Below are positions 14,198 to 21,857 of a stretch of 29,643 nucleotides of DNA, piece by piece. Numbering within the stretch: position 1 is the stretch's first letter; each line of letters starts with the position of its first letter. The translations under genes and the position numbers were made by a program. Where the stretch lies: the NCBI GenBank assembly GCA_027035985.1, contig JALVTI010000120.1, positions 1 through 29,643 on the forward strand, given 5' to 3'. Source of the stretch: Aquificales bacterium. Lineage in GTDB: Bacteria > Aquificota > Aquificia > Aquificales > QOAS01. Below the pieces are notes generated by a model that did no database searches, was not told the origin of the DNA, and saw only the letters and a list, made by a program, of their open reading frames with translations.

Positions 14198-15799
14198 TTA
14201 ATAAGCCTCTTGAGCTTTAGCCTCACCGGTCATTTCAGGACCTTTCTTAGCGTATTTAGCGATAAGCCACCAGTCGAGAACCGCCAATACGCTGAAGATT
14301 GTTAAGAATCCGAGGAAGGTTATCAGCACTTCGAGAACAGTGAGGGTGGGGGTTACAGCTTTGTAGGTAGTGAGACCTATAAATGCACCAGGAATGTGGG
14401 TTTGAACTATCTTGTCACCTTCTTTAATCAAGGCGGGTATCTGTTGGAATAGCTCGTTCCAGATTATATTACCGTTAGCGTCGTGCTTAACTTCGGTTAG
14501 GGGATATACAACCCAGGGCTGACGACCGACCTCTGCGGTAGCCCAACCGAGCAAACTTGCGATATAGGGCAAGGGTATGCTGTAAAGGGCTACTTTAAGA
14601 ATCCAAGACTTGTCTTGGAGAACACCCTTTTTGGCGTAGTAGAAGGCTACGGTGAATATGAACACGAATAGGAATCCGAGATATACCATTATGTGGAACG
14701 CCCAGTAAACGATATTCACGGGAGGTATGAAGCTAGGCCATTGACCGTTAAGCATTACGTTGTTTTTGATGATGTCGGCGAGTTGAGGATTTTGCTGCAT
14801 AGCGGCTTGGAAGTTTTGTTCCATATATTTTTGGATGTCGTTCATACCGGGAACTTCGGCACCGAAGCTGTGATACGCGAGAAAGCTCAATATTCCGGGT
14901 ATGGGCAGAGGTAGTTTAAACGCATACTCGTACTGACCGTTTTCGTTTTGGGTTACCCAAGCCGCCAAGAGAATGGGAGCCGCATGCTCGCTATCCACAA
15001 TAGCTTCCATAGCGGCCAGTTTGGAAGGTTGGGTTTTTGCAACCTCGTGGGCGTGAATGTCACCGATAACCACTTCGGAAACGGAAGCGATCATTCCATA
15101 AATAGCCGCCGCCAGTGCGGAACGTTTGAAGAAATCCACATGCTGTTTTCTAAGTAGGTGATACGCACTTATACCGAGAACGAACATAGCGGCGACTATC
15201 ATTCCGGCGGTCATGGTGTGCATGAACTTAACGTCCGCAACTGGAGAAAATACGACTTGGCTGAAATCGTAGAGTTCCGCCCTGATACCGCCTACCCAAG
15301 TTCCCACCTTGAGCATACCACCGACGGGGTGTTGCATCCATCCGTTAGCAATAAGAATCCACAGCGCAGATAGGTTGGTTCCGAATGCAACAGCCCACGC
15401 TACAAGAGCCATTACGACATCGTTAACGCGGTTCCATCCAAATACGAGCATTCCGATAAAGGACGACTCCAGGAAGAATGCGAACAGTGCTTCGATTGCG
15501 AGGGGTGCCCCGAAGATATCACCCACATAACGGGAGTAAACCGCCCAGTTGGTACCGAACTCGAACTCGTGGGTGATACCGGTGGCGACACCCATAGCGA
15601 AGTTAATCGCGAAGAGCTTGGTCCAGAACCGCGCCATCTCCCTGTAGATTTGCTTTTTGGTAATAAGGTAGGTGGTCATTAGAATCGCGATGAACAGGGA
15701 GATACCCAGCGTTAGCGGGACAAACAGAAAGTGAAAGTAAGCCGTGGTGGCGAACTGTAACCTCGACAACGAGGCTACAAGTTCGAGTTCTGCCGCCAT
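14198..15799 (-). CDS. cydA: Cytochrome bd ubiquinol oxidase subunit I
   Basis: A 533-aa CydA. His23 in LQFATTAYFHFLFVPLTLG is the high-spin heme ligand; His in VKFMHT and Met in AFHIMV are the heme b558 ligands; the acidic residues of HEFEFGTNW and FFLESSFIG line the heme b595/d site; SKLAAMEA keeps the Lys and Glu of the quinol loop; GRQPWVVYP is the family signature. It oxidises quinol in the inner membrane with high oxygen affinity, suiting microaerobic life. The ATG at 15797-15799 follows AAGGAGGT. It heads the operon cydA-cydB-cydX-92-aa protein, with promoter and palindrome at 15839-15889. Confidence 0.97.
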   Translation of the reverse strand: MAAELELVASLSRLQFATTAYFHFLFVPLTLGISLFIAILMTTYLITKKQIYREMARFWTKLFAINFAMGVATGITHEFEFGTNWAVYSRYVGDIFGAPLAIEALFAFFLESSFIGMLVFGWNRVNDVVMALVAWAVAFGTNLSALWILIANGWMQHPVGGMLKVGTWVGGIRAELYDFSQVVFSPVADVKFMHTMTAGMIVAAMFVLGISAYHLLRKQHVDFFKRSALAAAIYGMIASVSEVVIGDIHAHEVAKTQPSKLAAMEAIVDSEHAAPILLAAWVTQNENGQYEYAFKLPLPIPGILSFLAYHSFGAEVPGMNDIQKYMEQNFQAAMQQNPQLADIIKNNVMLNGQWPSFIPPVNIVYWAFHIMVYLGFLFVFIFTVAFYYAKKGVLQDKSWILKVALYSIPLPYIASLLGWATAEVGRQPWVVYPLTEVKHDANGNIIWNELFQQIPALIKEGDKIVQTHIPGAFIGLTTYKAVTPTLTVLEVLITFLGFLTIFSVLAVLDWWLIAKYAKKGPEMTGEAKAQEAY

Positions 15800-15838
15800 G
15801 CTACTACCTCCTTATGAAAGATTTGGGGTATCTACAAA

Positions 15839-15867
15839 ATAATAAGATAAATCGACTTTTTTGACAA
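15839..15867 (-). promoter_or_regulatory. cydA promoter, TTGTCA-17-TATTAT
   Basis: On the minus strand TTGTCA (15867-15862) and TATTAT (15844-15839) are 17 bases apart, giving a start near 15832 and a leader of about 33 bases with an AAGGAGGT ribosome site. It is the only good promoter match before cydA. Confidence 0.6.
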
Positions 15868-15871
15868 TAAC

Positions 15872-15889
15872 TTTGTTGAAATCAACAAA
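15872..15889. promoter_or_regulatory. Perfect palindrome upstream of cydA, probable operator
   Basis: TTTGTTGA-AA-TCAACAAA is an 8-bp perfect inverted repeat centred at 15880.5, about 48 bases before the inferred cydA start and five bases upstream of the -35 box. Size and symmetry fit a dimeric regulator. It resembles but does not match the FNR site (TTGAT-N4-ATCAA), so the regulator is unknown. Confidence 0.5.
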
Positions 15890-16059
15890 ATTTATAAATT
15901 AAAATTGAGTAGTTTACAAAACTCCGTTCGGTTCTTTTAAAGGAGATTTATCATAAATTCCTGAAATCTAAATATGAGAAAAATCATATTAAACTCTTCC
16001 CAAAAAGTTATATGCTTACTTTCCTGTAAGCGCGAAAGGAAAAGGCTCCTTAAAAGGTA
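15890..16059. other. Intergenic region between cydA and tRNA-Lys
   Basis: AT-rich with no gene. It holds an inverted repeat AATATGA-N6-TCATATT (15971-15990) and a hairpin GCTTAC-TTTCCT-GTAAGC (16014-16031) that would lie in the tRNA-Lys leader or processing region. I could not pick a convincing tRNA-Lys promoter. Confidence 0.4.
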
Positions 16060-16135
16060 GAGCCGGTAGCTCAGTCGGTAGAGCAACGGCCTTTTAAGCC
16101 GTGGGTCCCGGGTTCGACTCCCGGCCGGCTCACCA
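16060..16135 (+). tRNA. tRNA-Lys (anticodon TTT)
   Basis: Full cloverleaf: acceptor GAGCCGG/CCGGCTC, D arm with AGCTCAGTCGGTAGAGC, anticodon arm CGGCC-TTTTAAG-style loop with anticodon TTT, T arm CCGGG-TTCGACT-CCCGG, discriminator A and an encoded CCA (16133-16135). The gene lies alone between the cydA control region and the tRNA-Glu promoter. Confidence 0.97.
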
Positions 16136-16136
16136 C

Positions 16137-16165
16137 TTGACTTGAAAAAGGAAATGTGCTATAAT
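16137..16165 (+). promoter_or_regulatory. tRNA-Glu promoter, TTGACT-17-TATAAT
   Basis: TTGACT (16137-16142) and TATAAT (16160-16165) are separated by exactly 17 bases. The -35 box starts one base after the CCA of tRNA-Lys, so the two tRNAs are adjacent but have separate transcription starts. The start is expected near 16172, about 19 bases before the tRNA. Confidence 0.8.
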
Positions 16166-16190
16166 AAAAACTTTAGAAGTTAACGGGGCA

Positions 16191-16266
16191 GCCCCCGTCG
16201 TCTAGCCCGGTCTAGGACACCGCCCTTTCAAGGCGGAGATCGCGGGTTCAAATCCCGCCGGGGGCG
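16191..16266 (+). tRNA. tRNA-Glu (anticodon TTC)
   Basis: Acceptor GCCCCCG/CGGGGGC, D arm GTCTAGCCCGGTCTAGGAC, anticodon stem CCGCC/GGCGG with loop CTTTCAA (anticodon TTC), T arm GCGGG-TTCAAAT-CCCGC and discriminator G. The next bases are CCT, so unlike the neighbouring tRNA-Lys the CCA end is not encoded and must be added by the nucleotidyltransferase. Confidence 0.97.
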
Positions 16267-16302
16267 CCTATCTCTATCTAATCTATTCATTTTAACCATC
16301 CG

Positions 16303-17325
16303 ATGCCAAAAGTATTCGTATATACCTATCACAGGATTTTTCCCAAAAAATCCTACGAAATAGGTTTAAAGTTATTCGAATTCCACCTAAGGGTATTTAA
16401 AAATTTTTTCGAAGTCCTCGATTGGAAGAGGTTTAAAGCCTACCTCGAAGGGGAATATAAACCAAAAAAGAGAGCGGTGTTTATAACCTTCGACGACGGA
16501 TATACCGACAATTTTGTTTACGCCTATCCGCTGCTGAAAAAGTACGGCTTAAAGGCTCATCTCTTTGTAACCCCTTCACGGGTTCTAAAGAAATCCACTG
16601 TCAGACCCTCTTTAGAGGATTACTGGAATGGTAAAGTCCAATTTAAGGAGCTCTTTAAACCCAAACCTATGTGGGAAGCGCAAAAGGAATTCCTCCAAAA
16701 GGGGGAAAGTGAGGAATTCCTAACATGGGAAGAACTTAGGATTATGTCCGATGTGTTTTCCTTTGGGTCTCATGGTACAGACCACTTACAGGGTTTTGTA
16801 AGCAACCGATTGGTGGATGTGGCAGAAGACCGTCATTTAAACCGCATTTACAGCCTTTGGGGAATTTACTCCCCGCCGAAGGCGGGCTACCCGATTTTTG
16901 AAATGAAAAGTAATCTCGTAGCCCCTGCGGGGAGGGTTAAAAGGGAGGTTTTGGAATTCTGCGAAAGCTTTCTAAAAAACGGAAGGAATTGGAGGGAAAA
17001 ACTAAAGGAGGAACTCCTTAAAAACTTCCCATCACCTTTGGAGTTTGAGAGCGAAGAGGAATATACTAAAAGGGTTGAAAAAGACCTCTCACTCTCCAAG
17101 GAACTCATAGAGAAAAACCTCGGCGTGGAGGTGGATAACTTCTCCTACCCGTGGGGGGATTATTCGGAAAGGTTACTCCCTTTGGTGGGAAAGTATTACC
17201 GCTACGCCTTTACGGTGGAAAAGGAAAATGTAAGACCTAAAGGGGAAAAACTGAAAATTCCCCGCATTTATGCGGTTAAGGATGTTTTTACTTTTATAGG
17301 TCACTTTTTCAAATTTGCCCTTTAG
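16303..17325 (+). CDS. Polysaccharide deacetylase (NodB/CE4 family)
   Basis: A 340-aa NodB-fold protein. VFITFDDGYTDN carries the catalytic Asp and a metal-binding Asp; FGSHGTDHL supplies the two metal His; FSYPWGDYS is the third motif. Such enzymes remove N-acetyl groups from surface glycans or peptidoglycan. No signal peptide is seen, so it probably acts in the cytoplasm or at the inner face on a lipid-linked glycan. An unusually long insertion (about residues 155-265) lies between motifs two and three, with a CCCGCC-GAA-GGCGGG palindrome (16872-16886) encoding SPPKAG. The neighbouring sugar-nucleotide epimerase, convergent with overlapping stops, supports a surface-polysaccharide role. No ribosome site precedes the ATG. 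Confidence 0.85.
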   Translation: MPKVFVYTYHRIFPKKSYEIGLKLFEFHLRVFKNFFEVLDWKRFKAYLEGEYKPKKRAVFITFDDGYTDNFVYAYPLLKKYGLKAHLFVTPSRVLKKSTVRPSLEDYWNGKVQFKELFKPKPMWEAQKEFLQKGESEEFLTWEELRIMSDVFSFGSHGTDHLQGFVSNRLVDVAEDRHLNRIYSLWGIYSPPKAGYPIFEMKSNLVAPAGRVKREVLEFCESFLKNGRNWREKLKEELLKNFPSPLEFESEEEYTKRVEKDLSLSKELIEKNLGVEVDNFSYPWGDYSERLLPLVGKYYRYAFTVEKENVRPKGEKLKIPRIYAVKDVFTFIGHFFKFAL

Positions 17326-18293
17326 GGGAGTTTTATATCCTTAACCCAATCCCAATTTTTTTCAAACCATTCGACCGTCTTCTTTATACCCTCCTCTAGG
17401 GAGATTTTTGGTTCCCACCCCAATAGATTTTTAGCCTTTGTAATATCCGCCCAGGTTGCCTTTAAATCCGCTTTGTGAAACTCTTTAAAGACGATTTCAG
17501 CCTTCCTTCCGAGGTATTTTTCTATTAATTCGACCACCTCGAGGAGTTTGTAGGGATGGTTCCCTCCGAGGTTTATTATTTCGTACCCGAGAGGTTTTAA
17601 TGCCCGTACCGTCCCCTCGGCTATATCGTCGACATAGGTAAAATCTCTGCTCTGGGTTCCGTCCCCATAAATCTCTATAGGTTCCCCCTTCTTAATTTTG
17701 TATATAAAGCGGAATATCGACATATCGGGTCTGCCGGCAGGTCCGTAGACGGTAAAGTAACGGACTACGGAAACATCTATTCCATAAAGGTAGTGATAAG
17801 TGTAACAGGTTACCTCCGCCGCCTTTTTGGAAGCGGCATAGGGGGATATAGGTGTGTTTACCGGTAAATCCTCTTTGAAGGGCATGGGTTGACCAGCGTA
17901 GAGCGACGATGTGGAAGCCAGTACAAATTTTTTAACCCCGAATGCTTTCGAAAGTTCCAAAAGATTTAACGTTCCGTTGGCGTTGGTGGTGAAATAGACA
18001 AAGGGGTTTTCTATAGAATATCTAACCCCCGCCCTGGCTGCCAAATTTATCACCGCATCGAAAGGTCCGTATACCTCAAACAACACCCTAAGGGCTTGGA
18101 GGTTTTCTATATCCACGTTGTGGAATTTGAAGTTTTCCTTTCCCTCAAAGGTTTTCAGTCTCCAGCGTTTTATTCTCGGGTCGTAGTAGTCGTTTAGGTT
18201 GTCTACACCTACAACGGTATGTCCCTCTTCGAGAAGTTTGTGCCCCGTTTTCCAGCCTATAAAACCCGCTACACCGGTGAGTAAGATTTTCAT
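17322..18293 (-). CDS. NAD-dependent sugar-nucleotide epimerase, UDP-glucuronate 4-epimerase-like
   Basis: A 323-aa extended short-chain dehydrogenase. GVAGFIG near the start binds NAD; the segment VVGVDNLNDYYDPRIK is typical of UDP-glucuronate 4-epimerases of the CapI/LspL type; ASTSSLYA and SPYAASK supply the catalytic Ser, Tyr and Lys; ARAGVRYSIENP and YFTVYGPAGRPDM also match that subgroup. It probably makes UDP-galacturonate for capsule, lipopolysaccharide or exopolysaccharide; UDP-glucose epimerase activity cannot be excluded. Only 23 bases separate its ATG from that of the divergent DHQ synthase gene, and its stop overlaps that of the deacetylase, so both gene ends are extremely compact. 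Confidence 0.88.
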   Translation of the reverse strand: MKILLTGVAGFIGWKTGHKLLEEGHTVVGVDNLNDYYDPRIKRWRLKTFEGKENFKFHNVDIENLQALRVLFEVYGPFDAVINLAARAGVRYSIENPFVYFTTNANGTLNLLELSKAFGVKKFVLASTSSLYAGQPMPFKEDLPVNTPISPYAASKKAAEVTCYTYHYLYGIDVSVVRYFTVYGPAGRPDMSIFRFIYKIKKGEPIEIYGDGTQSRDFTYVDDIAEGTVRALKPLGYEIINLGGNHPYKLLEVVELIEKYLGRKAEIVFKEFHKADLKATWADITKAKNLLGWEPKISLEEGIKKTVEWFEKNWDWVKDIKLP

Positions 18294-18316
18294 AAGCCTT
18301 AAAATCCTACTCTTTG

Positions 18317-19345
18317 ATGAAAAAGTTTTGGTATTGGGCTGAACCTTACGACAAAAAGGCTATAACAACCGCCCTCGAAAGCGGAGCCGATGCGATAGTC
18401 CTCCCTTCGGAGGAACATGTCGAGGAAGTGAAAAAACTCGCAAAGGTTACCGTAATAGCTCCCTCCGACAAGGCGGATTTAAAACTCTGTTTTCCCCAAA
18501 GGGGGGATAACGTTTCCGAGTACGATGTTGCTTACGTAAAGATAGAGGGAAAAGCCGACGAAGAGCTGGCGGCTAAGCTACCGATTCCGGTAATTATAGA
18601 AACCACCGACTGGACTATTATTCCTCTCGAAAATATCCTCGCCCAAAAAAGGGATGTCTATATGGTTGTTAAGAACGCCGAAGAGGCAAAAACCGCAATT
18701 ACAACACTTGAAATTGGTTCGGAGGGAGTTGTTTTAAAAACCCAAAACTTAAACACGATTAAGGAAGTGGGTTCCGCCGTAAAGGAATACACGGAAAAAC
18801 TACCCCTCGTGGAGGTAGAAATAACGAAAGTTCTACCCCTGGGGTTGGGGGATAGGGTTTGCGTGGACACCACCTCCCTGCTTAAGCGCGGGGAAGGTAT
18901 GCTTGTGGGGAACTCCTCCGCGGGTATGTTTTTAGTTCACGCCGAAACGGAGGAAAACCCCTATGTGGCATCCCGTCCCTTTAGGGTAAACGCCGGTGCG
19001 GTTCACATGTATATCAGGGTTCCCGACAATAAGACAAAATACCTCTGCGAAGTTGAGGCGGGTGTGCCGGTAATGGTCTACAACTATAAGGGGGAAGGAA
19101 GACTCGTTTACGTCGGAAGGGCTAAAGTAGAAAGACGTCCTATGCTCCTCATAGAGGGTAAGACCAAAGAGGGGAAAAAGGTAAGCGCCGTTCTCCAAAA
19201 TGCGGAAACTATTCGTCTCACCAAACCAAACGGGGAACCTATATCGGTTGTAGACCTCAAGCCGGGTGATAAAGTTCTCGGTTATACCGAGGAAGCCGGC
19301 AGGCATTTCGGAATGAAGATTAAGGAAACAATCGTCGAAAAGTGA
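18317..19345 (+). CDS. aroB': 3-dehydroquinate synthase II
   Basis: A 342-aa protein of the archaeal-type DHQ synthase II family: it opens KKFWYWAEPYDKKAITTALE, close to the WVNADPWDK start of archaeal members, and contains ITKVLPLGLGDRVCVDT, GMLVGNSSAGMFLVHAET, SRPFRVNAGAVHMYI and a C-terminal EEAGRHFGMKI. It catalyses NAD-dependent oxidative deamination and cyclisation of the aldolase product in the alternative route to 3-dehydroquinate, replacing DAHP synthase and AroB. ATG 18317 is preferred over the in-frame TTG at 18314. Its stop overlaps the start of the ABC ATPase (TGATG). The partner aldolase gene is not in the window. Confidence 0.93.
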   Translation: MKKFWYWAEPYDKKAITTALESGADAIVLPSEEHVEEVKKLAKVTVIAPSDKADLKLCFPQRGDNVSEYDVAYVKIEGKADEELAAKLPIPVIIETTDWTIIPLENILAQKRDVYMVVKNAEEAKTAITTLEIGSEGVVLKTQNLNTIKEVGSAVKEYTEKLPLVEVEITKVLPLGLGDRVCVDTTSLLKRGEGMLVGNSSAGMFLVHAETEENPYVASRPFRVNAGAVHMYIRVPDNKTKYLCEVEAGVPVMVYNYKGEGRLVYVGRAKVERRPMLLIEGKTKEGKKVSAVLQNAETIRLTKPNGEPISVVDLKPGDKVLGYTEEAGRHFGMKIKETIVEK

Positions 19346-20265
19346 TGCTCCTAGAACTCAAAGATGTATCCGTTGCTTTCTCCTCCAATTTACTTTTTAG
19401 GAAAAAAAAGTTTTACGCCCTTCGGGATATAAACCTCCAATTGGAGGAAGGTGAGAGTTTAACCCTTTTAGGGGAAAGCGGAAGCGGTAAGACAACCCTC
19501 GGAAGGTTAATAGTCCGTCTCCTAAAACCTTCGGAGGGAAAAGTTCTATACAGGGGAAGGGACATTTACAGGTTGGGAAGGGAATACACAAAAGAGGTTT
19601 CCATGGTCTTCCAAGACCCGCGGGGGTCGTTAAATCCCCGTTACACCGTATGGGAAGCGGCGGAGGAACCTCTAATAGTTCACAAGTTCCCCAAAAACCT
19701 CCGAAGGGGTAGGGTTGAAAATGCCTTACTCTCCGCGGGAGTGGAAAGAAATCTCTGGTTTAGAAGAACTTCGGAGCTTTCGGGAGGGCAGAGACAGAGG
19801 GTAGCGATAGCCCGCGCTCTGGTATTGAATCCATCCCTAATCGTTGCCGACGAACCAACTTCGGCTTTAGACCTCTCCATAGCCTACGGGATACTAAAAC
19901 TTTTCGAAAAACTGAGAGAGGAAAAAAGCATCCTCTTTATCACCCACGATGTGAGAATGGGTCTAAGGGTAGGCGATAGGATTGCCCTCCTACTGAGGGG
20001 TAGACTTTTGGAATTCTCACCTTCGGAGGAGTTCGCAAAAAATCCCCTTCACCCTTATGGGAAATATTTACTCGATAATTTACCCGCAAAATCCCCTTTT
20101 GAGAGGGGAAAAAAAATACCATACGAAGGTGGGGGAGATATATTTTCGGGCGAGGGATGTCCCTTTATCGGTACCTGCCCCTACGGGGAAAGGAGATGTC
20201 AAAAATTCCCTCCGGCGGTGGAAATTGAGGGTAGGATGGTCTACTGTTGGTTGTATGTCGATTAA
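19345..20265 (+). CDS. Oligopeptide/dipeptide-type ABC transporter ATPase (OppF/DppF-like)
   Basis: A 306-aa ATPase with Walker A GESGSGKTT, Q-loop MVFQDPRGSLNPRYT, signature LSGGQRQRVAIARAL, Walker B LIVADEPTSALD and switch His in ITHD. The C terminus has NPLHPYGKYLL and the Cys-rich segment CPFIGTCPYGERRC...YCW, typical of the Opp/Dpp group where it can bind an iron-sulfur cluster. No permease, binding protein or second ATPase is adjacent, so it is an orphan that must pair with parts encoded elsewhere. A palindrome at 20093-20108 encodes SPFERG just before the Cys-rich tail, where the family usually has a short linker. Translation is probably coupled to aroB' through TGATG. Confidence 0.9.
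   Translation: MLLELKDVSVAFSSNLLFRKKKFYALRDINLQLEEGESLTLLGESGSGKTTLGRLIVRLLKPSEGKVLYRGRDIYRLGREYTKEVSMVFQDPRGSLNPRYTVWEAAEEPLIVHKFPKNLRRGRVENALLSAGVERNLWFRRTSELSGGQRQRVAIARALVLNPSLIVADEPTSALDLSIAYGILKLFEKLREEKSILFITHDVRMGLRVGDRIALLLRGRLLEFSPSEEFAKNPLHPYGKYLLDNLPAKSPFERGKKIPYEGGGDIFSGEGCPFIGTCPYGERRCQKFPPAVEIEGRMVYCWLYVD
20093..20108. repeat. Palindromic element inside the ABC ATPase gene
   Basis: CCCCTTTTGAGAGGGG is followed by an A-run. It resembles the element at 6863-6880 and encodes SPFERG in a poorly conserved linker, consistent with an in-frame dispersed palindrome. Confidence 0.4.
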
Positions 20266-20280
20266 AATAGACCCTATAAA

Positions 20281-21777
20281 GTGAAAAAGTATTTATCCAT
20301 TCTAAAAAAAATAAGAAAAGTGGAATATTACCTGGCAAAGTTTTACTTTAAATTGCTGGAAGATAGCGCGTCAATGGTATTTTATATCTACAATCTCTTT
20401 TCCTTTACCGTTATAGTCCTATCGGTTACCCTAATCTTGCTAGACATATTTAACGCCATTCCAAAACCGGTTAAACCGGTTGCCGAAAACATTATAGATT
20501 TTGCCACGTATGTAATCATTTTCGAATGGATAGGTCGTTTTATTTTAAGTTCCAACTTCAGCGATGATTTGGAAAAAAATCTATTTAAGTTTAGAAGTTT
20601 TAAAAAAGCCTTCTTACAGGCACTGAAACCGAAATGGGACTACGTGAAATCCTTTTATTCGATTATTGACCTTTTATCGGTTCTTTATATCTTCCAACCG
20701 TTGAGGTTGCTCAGAATTCTTGCCATTCTTAGGTTGTTCAGACTCGGTTTTTACAAGTTTATATTGGAGGGATTCATAGCGGTTTTTAAGGAGAATTTAT
20801 CCCAGCTAATATTTCTTGTAATACTCTTTTCAATTTTTCTAACCTTTATGTCTCTGTGGATTTTCACGGTCGAACATAAACACAACCCCGGAATAAGCAG
20901 CTTCTATGACGCGTTTTATTTCACCTTTATAACCTTAACAACCGTTGGATACGGGGATATAACCCCCCATACAAATTTGGGGCGTTTTGTGGTTATGTTA
21001 ACCGTCGCCGGTGGGGTCGGTCTATTTTCTCTATTTACCGCTATTTTGAGTTCGGGCTTTATAGAATACTTTGAAAGGATACGTCGGGGAATGGTCGAGT
21101 TTAAAACCTTAAAAAACCATATAGTCATCTGTGGGTGGAACGAAACCGGGCGCTACATTATTAAAGAAATTAGGGAAAATCCAAAACTCTTTAAGAAACA
21201 CATAATAGTTGTTACGGAAAACGAAAGCGAAACAATTCCCAAAGAGTGTTTCTTAAAGGTTGGAGACCCGACTAAGGAGGATACACTTATAGGCGTTAAC
21301 GTCGCCGCCGCCGATATGGTAATCATTCTCGCCGAAAAAAAGGAACTTTTAGACGAGGATACCATAGATGCTAGAAGTTCCCTAATAGCCCTTCTGGTGC
21401 GCTCTCTCGCGCCAAAAATATACATAATCGCCGAGTTTTTAAAGGAGGAAAACGCAAGGGCTGCTAAGAAGAGACGTTTGGCAAACAAAATTATCATCGC
21501 CGGCGAATATCTTGGAAAACTCATCGGTAAATCGGTAATTCAACCCGAAAGTTTGGAGGTTTTGGAAGAACTCCTGGAGGAGTTGGATATTCAAGTAATC
21601 CACTTTGGAGAACTTTCGGAAAATCCCATGCGGGTGGAGGATATTTTAAAGAGATTGGGATTTGTAAAGATTTTGGGAGTGTTTAAGGGGAAGAAATTGG
21701 TGCTCTCCCCCCCGTTGGACTTGGTTGTAAATCCGGAGGATAGGGTTATATTGCTTGACGAGGAAAAAACCGTTTGA
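20281..21777 (+). CDS. Voltage-sensor-type potassium channel with RCK/TrkA-N domain
   Basis: A 498-aa protein. Residues about 35-180 form an S1-S4 voltage-sensor-like bundle; S4 carries regularly spaced Arg (RLLRILAILRLFR). The pore has the K+ filter TTVGYGD at residues 220-226, between helices S5 and S6. The C-terminal half is cytoplasmic: an RCK domain opening IVICGWNETGRYI, then a TrkA-C-like domain (PPLDLVVNPEDRVILL). The layout is that of prokaryotic Kch/Kv-like channels gated by ligand and possibly voltage. GTG 20281 begins 15 bases after the ABC ATPase stop with no good ribosome site. Its 3' end contains the rpsA promoter. Likely role: K+ homeostasis or membrane potential. Confidence 0.88.
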   Translation: MKKYLSILKKIRKVEYYLAKFYFKLLEDSASMVFYIYNLFSFTVIVLSVTLILLDIFNAIPKPVKPVAENIIDFATYVIIFEWIGRFILSSNFSDDLEKNLFKFRSFKKAFLQALKPKWDYVKSFYSIIDLLSVLYIFQPLRLLRILAILRLFRLGFYKFILEGFIAVFKENLSQLIFLVILFSIFLTFMSLWIFTVEHKHNPGISSFYDAFYFTFITLTTVGYGDITPHTNLGRFVVMLTVAGGVGLFSLFTAILSSGFIEYFERIRRGMVEFKTLKNHIVICGWNETGRYIIKEIRENPKLFKKHIIVVTENESETIPKECFLKVGDPTKEDTLIGVNVAAADMVIILAEKKELLDEDTIDARSSLIALLVRSLAPKIYIIAEFLKEENARAAKKRRLANKIIIAGEYLGKLIGKSVIQPESLEVLEELLEELDIQVIHFGELSENPMRVEDILKRLGFVKILGVFKGKKLVLSPPLDLVVNPEDRVILLDEEKTV

Positions 21778-21783
21778 TATAAT
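21755..21783 (+). promoter_or_regulatory. rpsA promoter, TTGACG-17-TATAAT, inside the channel gene end
   Basis: TTGACG (21755-21760) lies in the last codons of the channel gene and TATAAT (21778-21783) directly follows its TGA stop, with a 17-base spacer. The start is expected near 21790, leaving a leader of about 68 bases to the rpsA ATG, long enough for a regulatory structure. Confidence 0.75.
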
Positions 21784-21857
21784 TTTCTTTTTAGTGTTTA
21801 TTAAAGGGTTTCTCATGAACCTAATTTCTTTAAAAAAATCCAACCAAGGGGGAAGTT

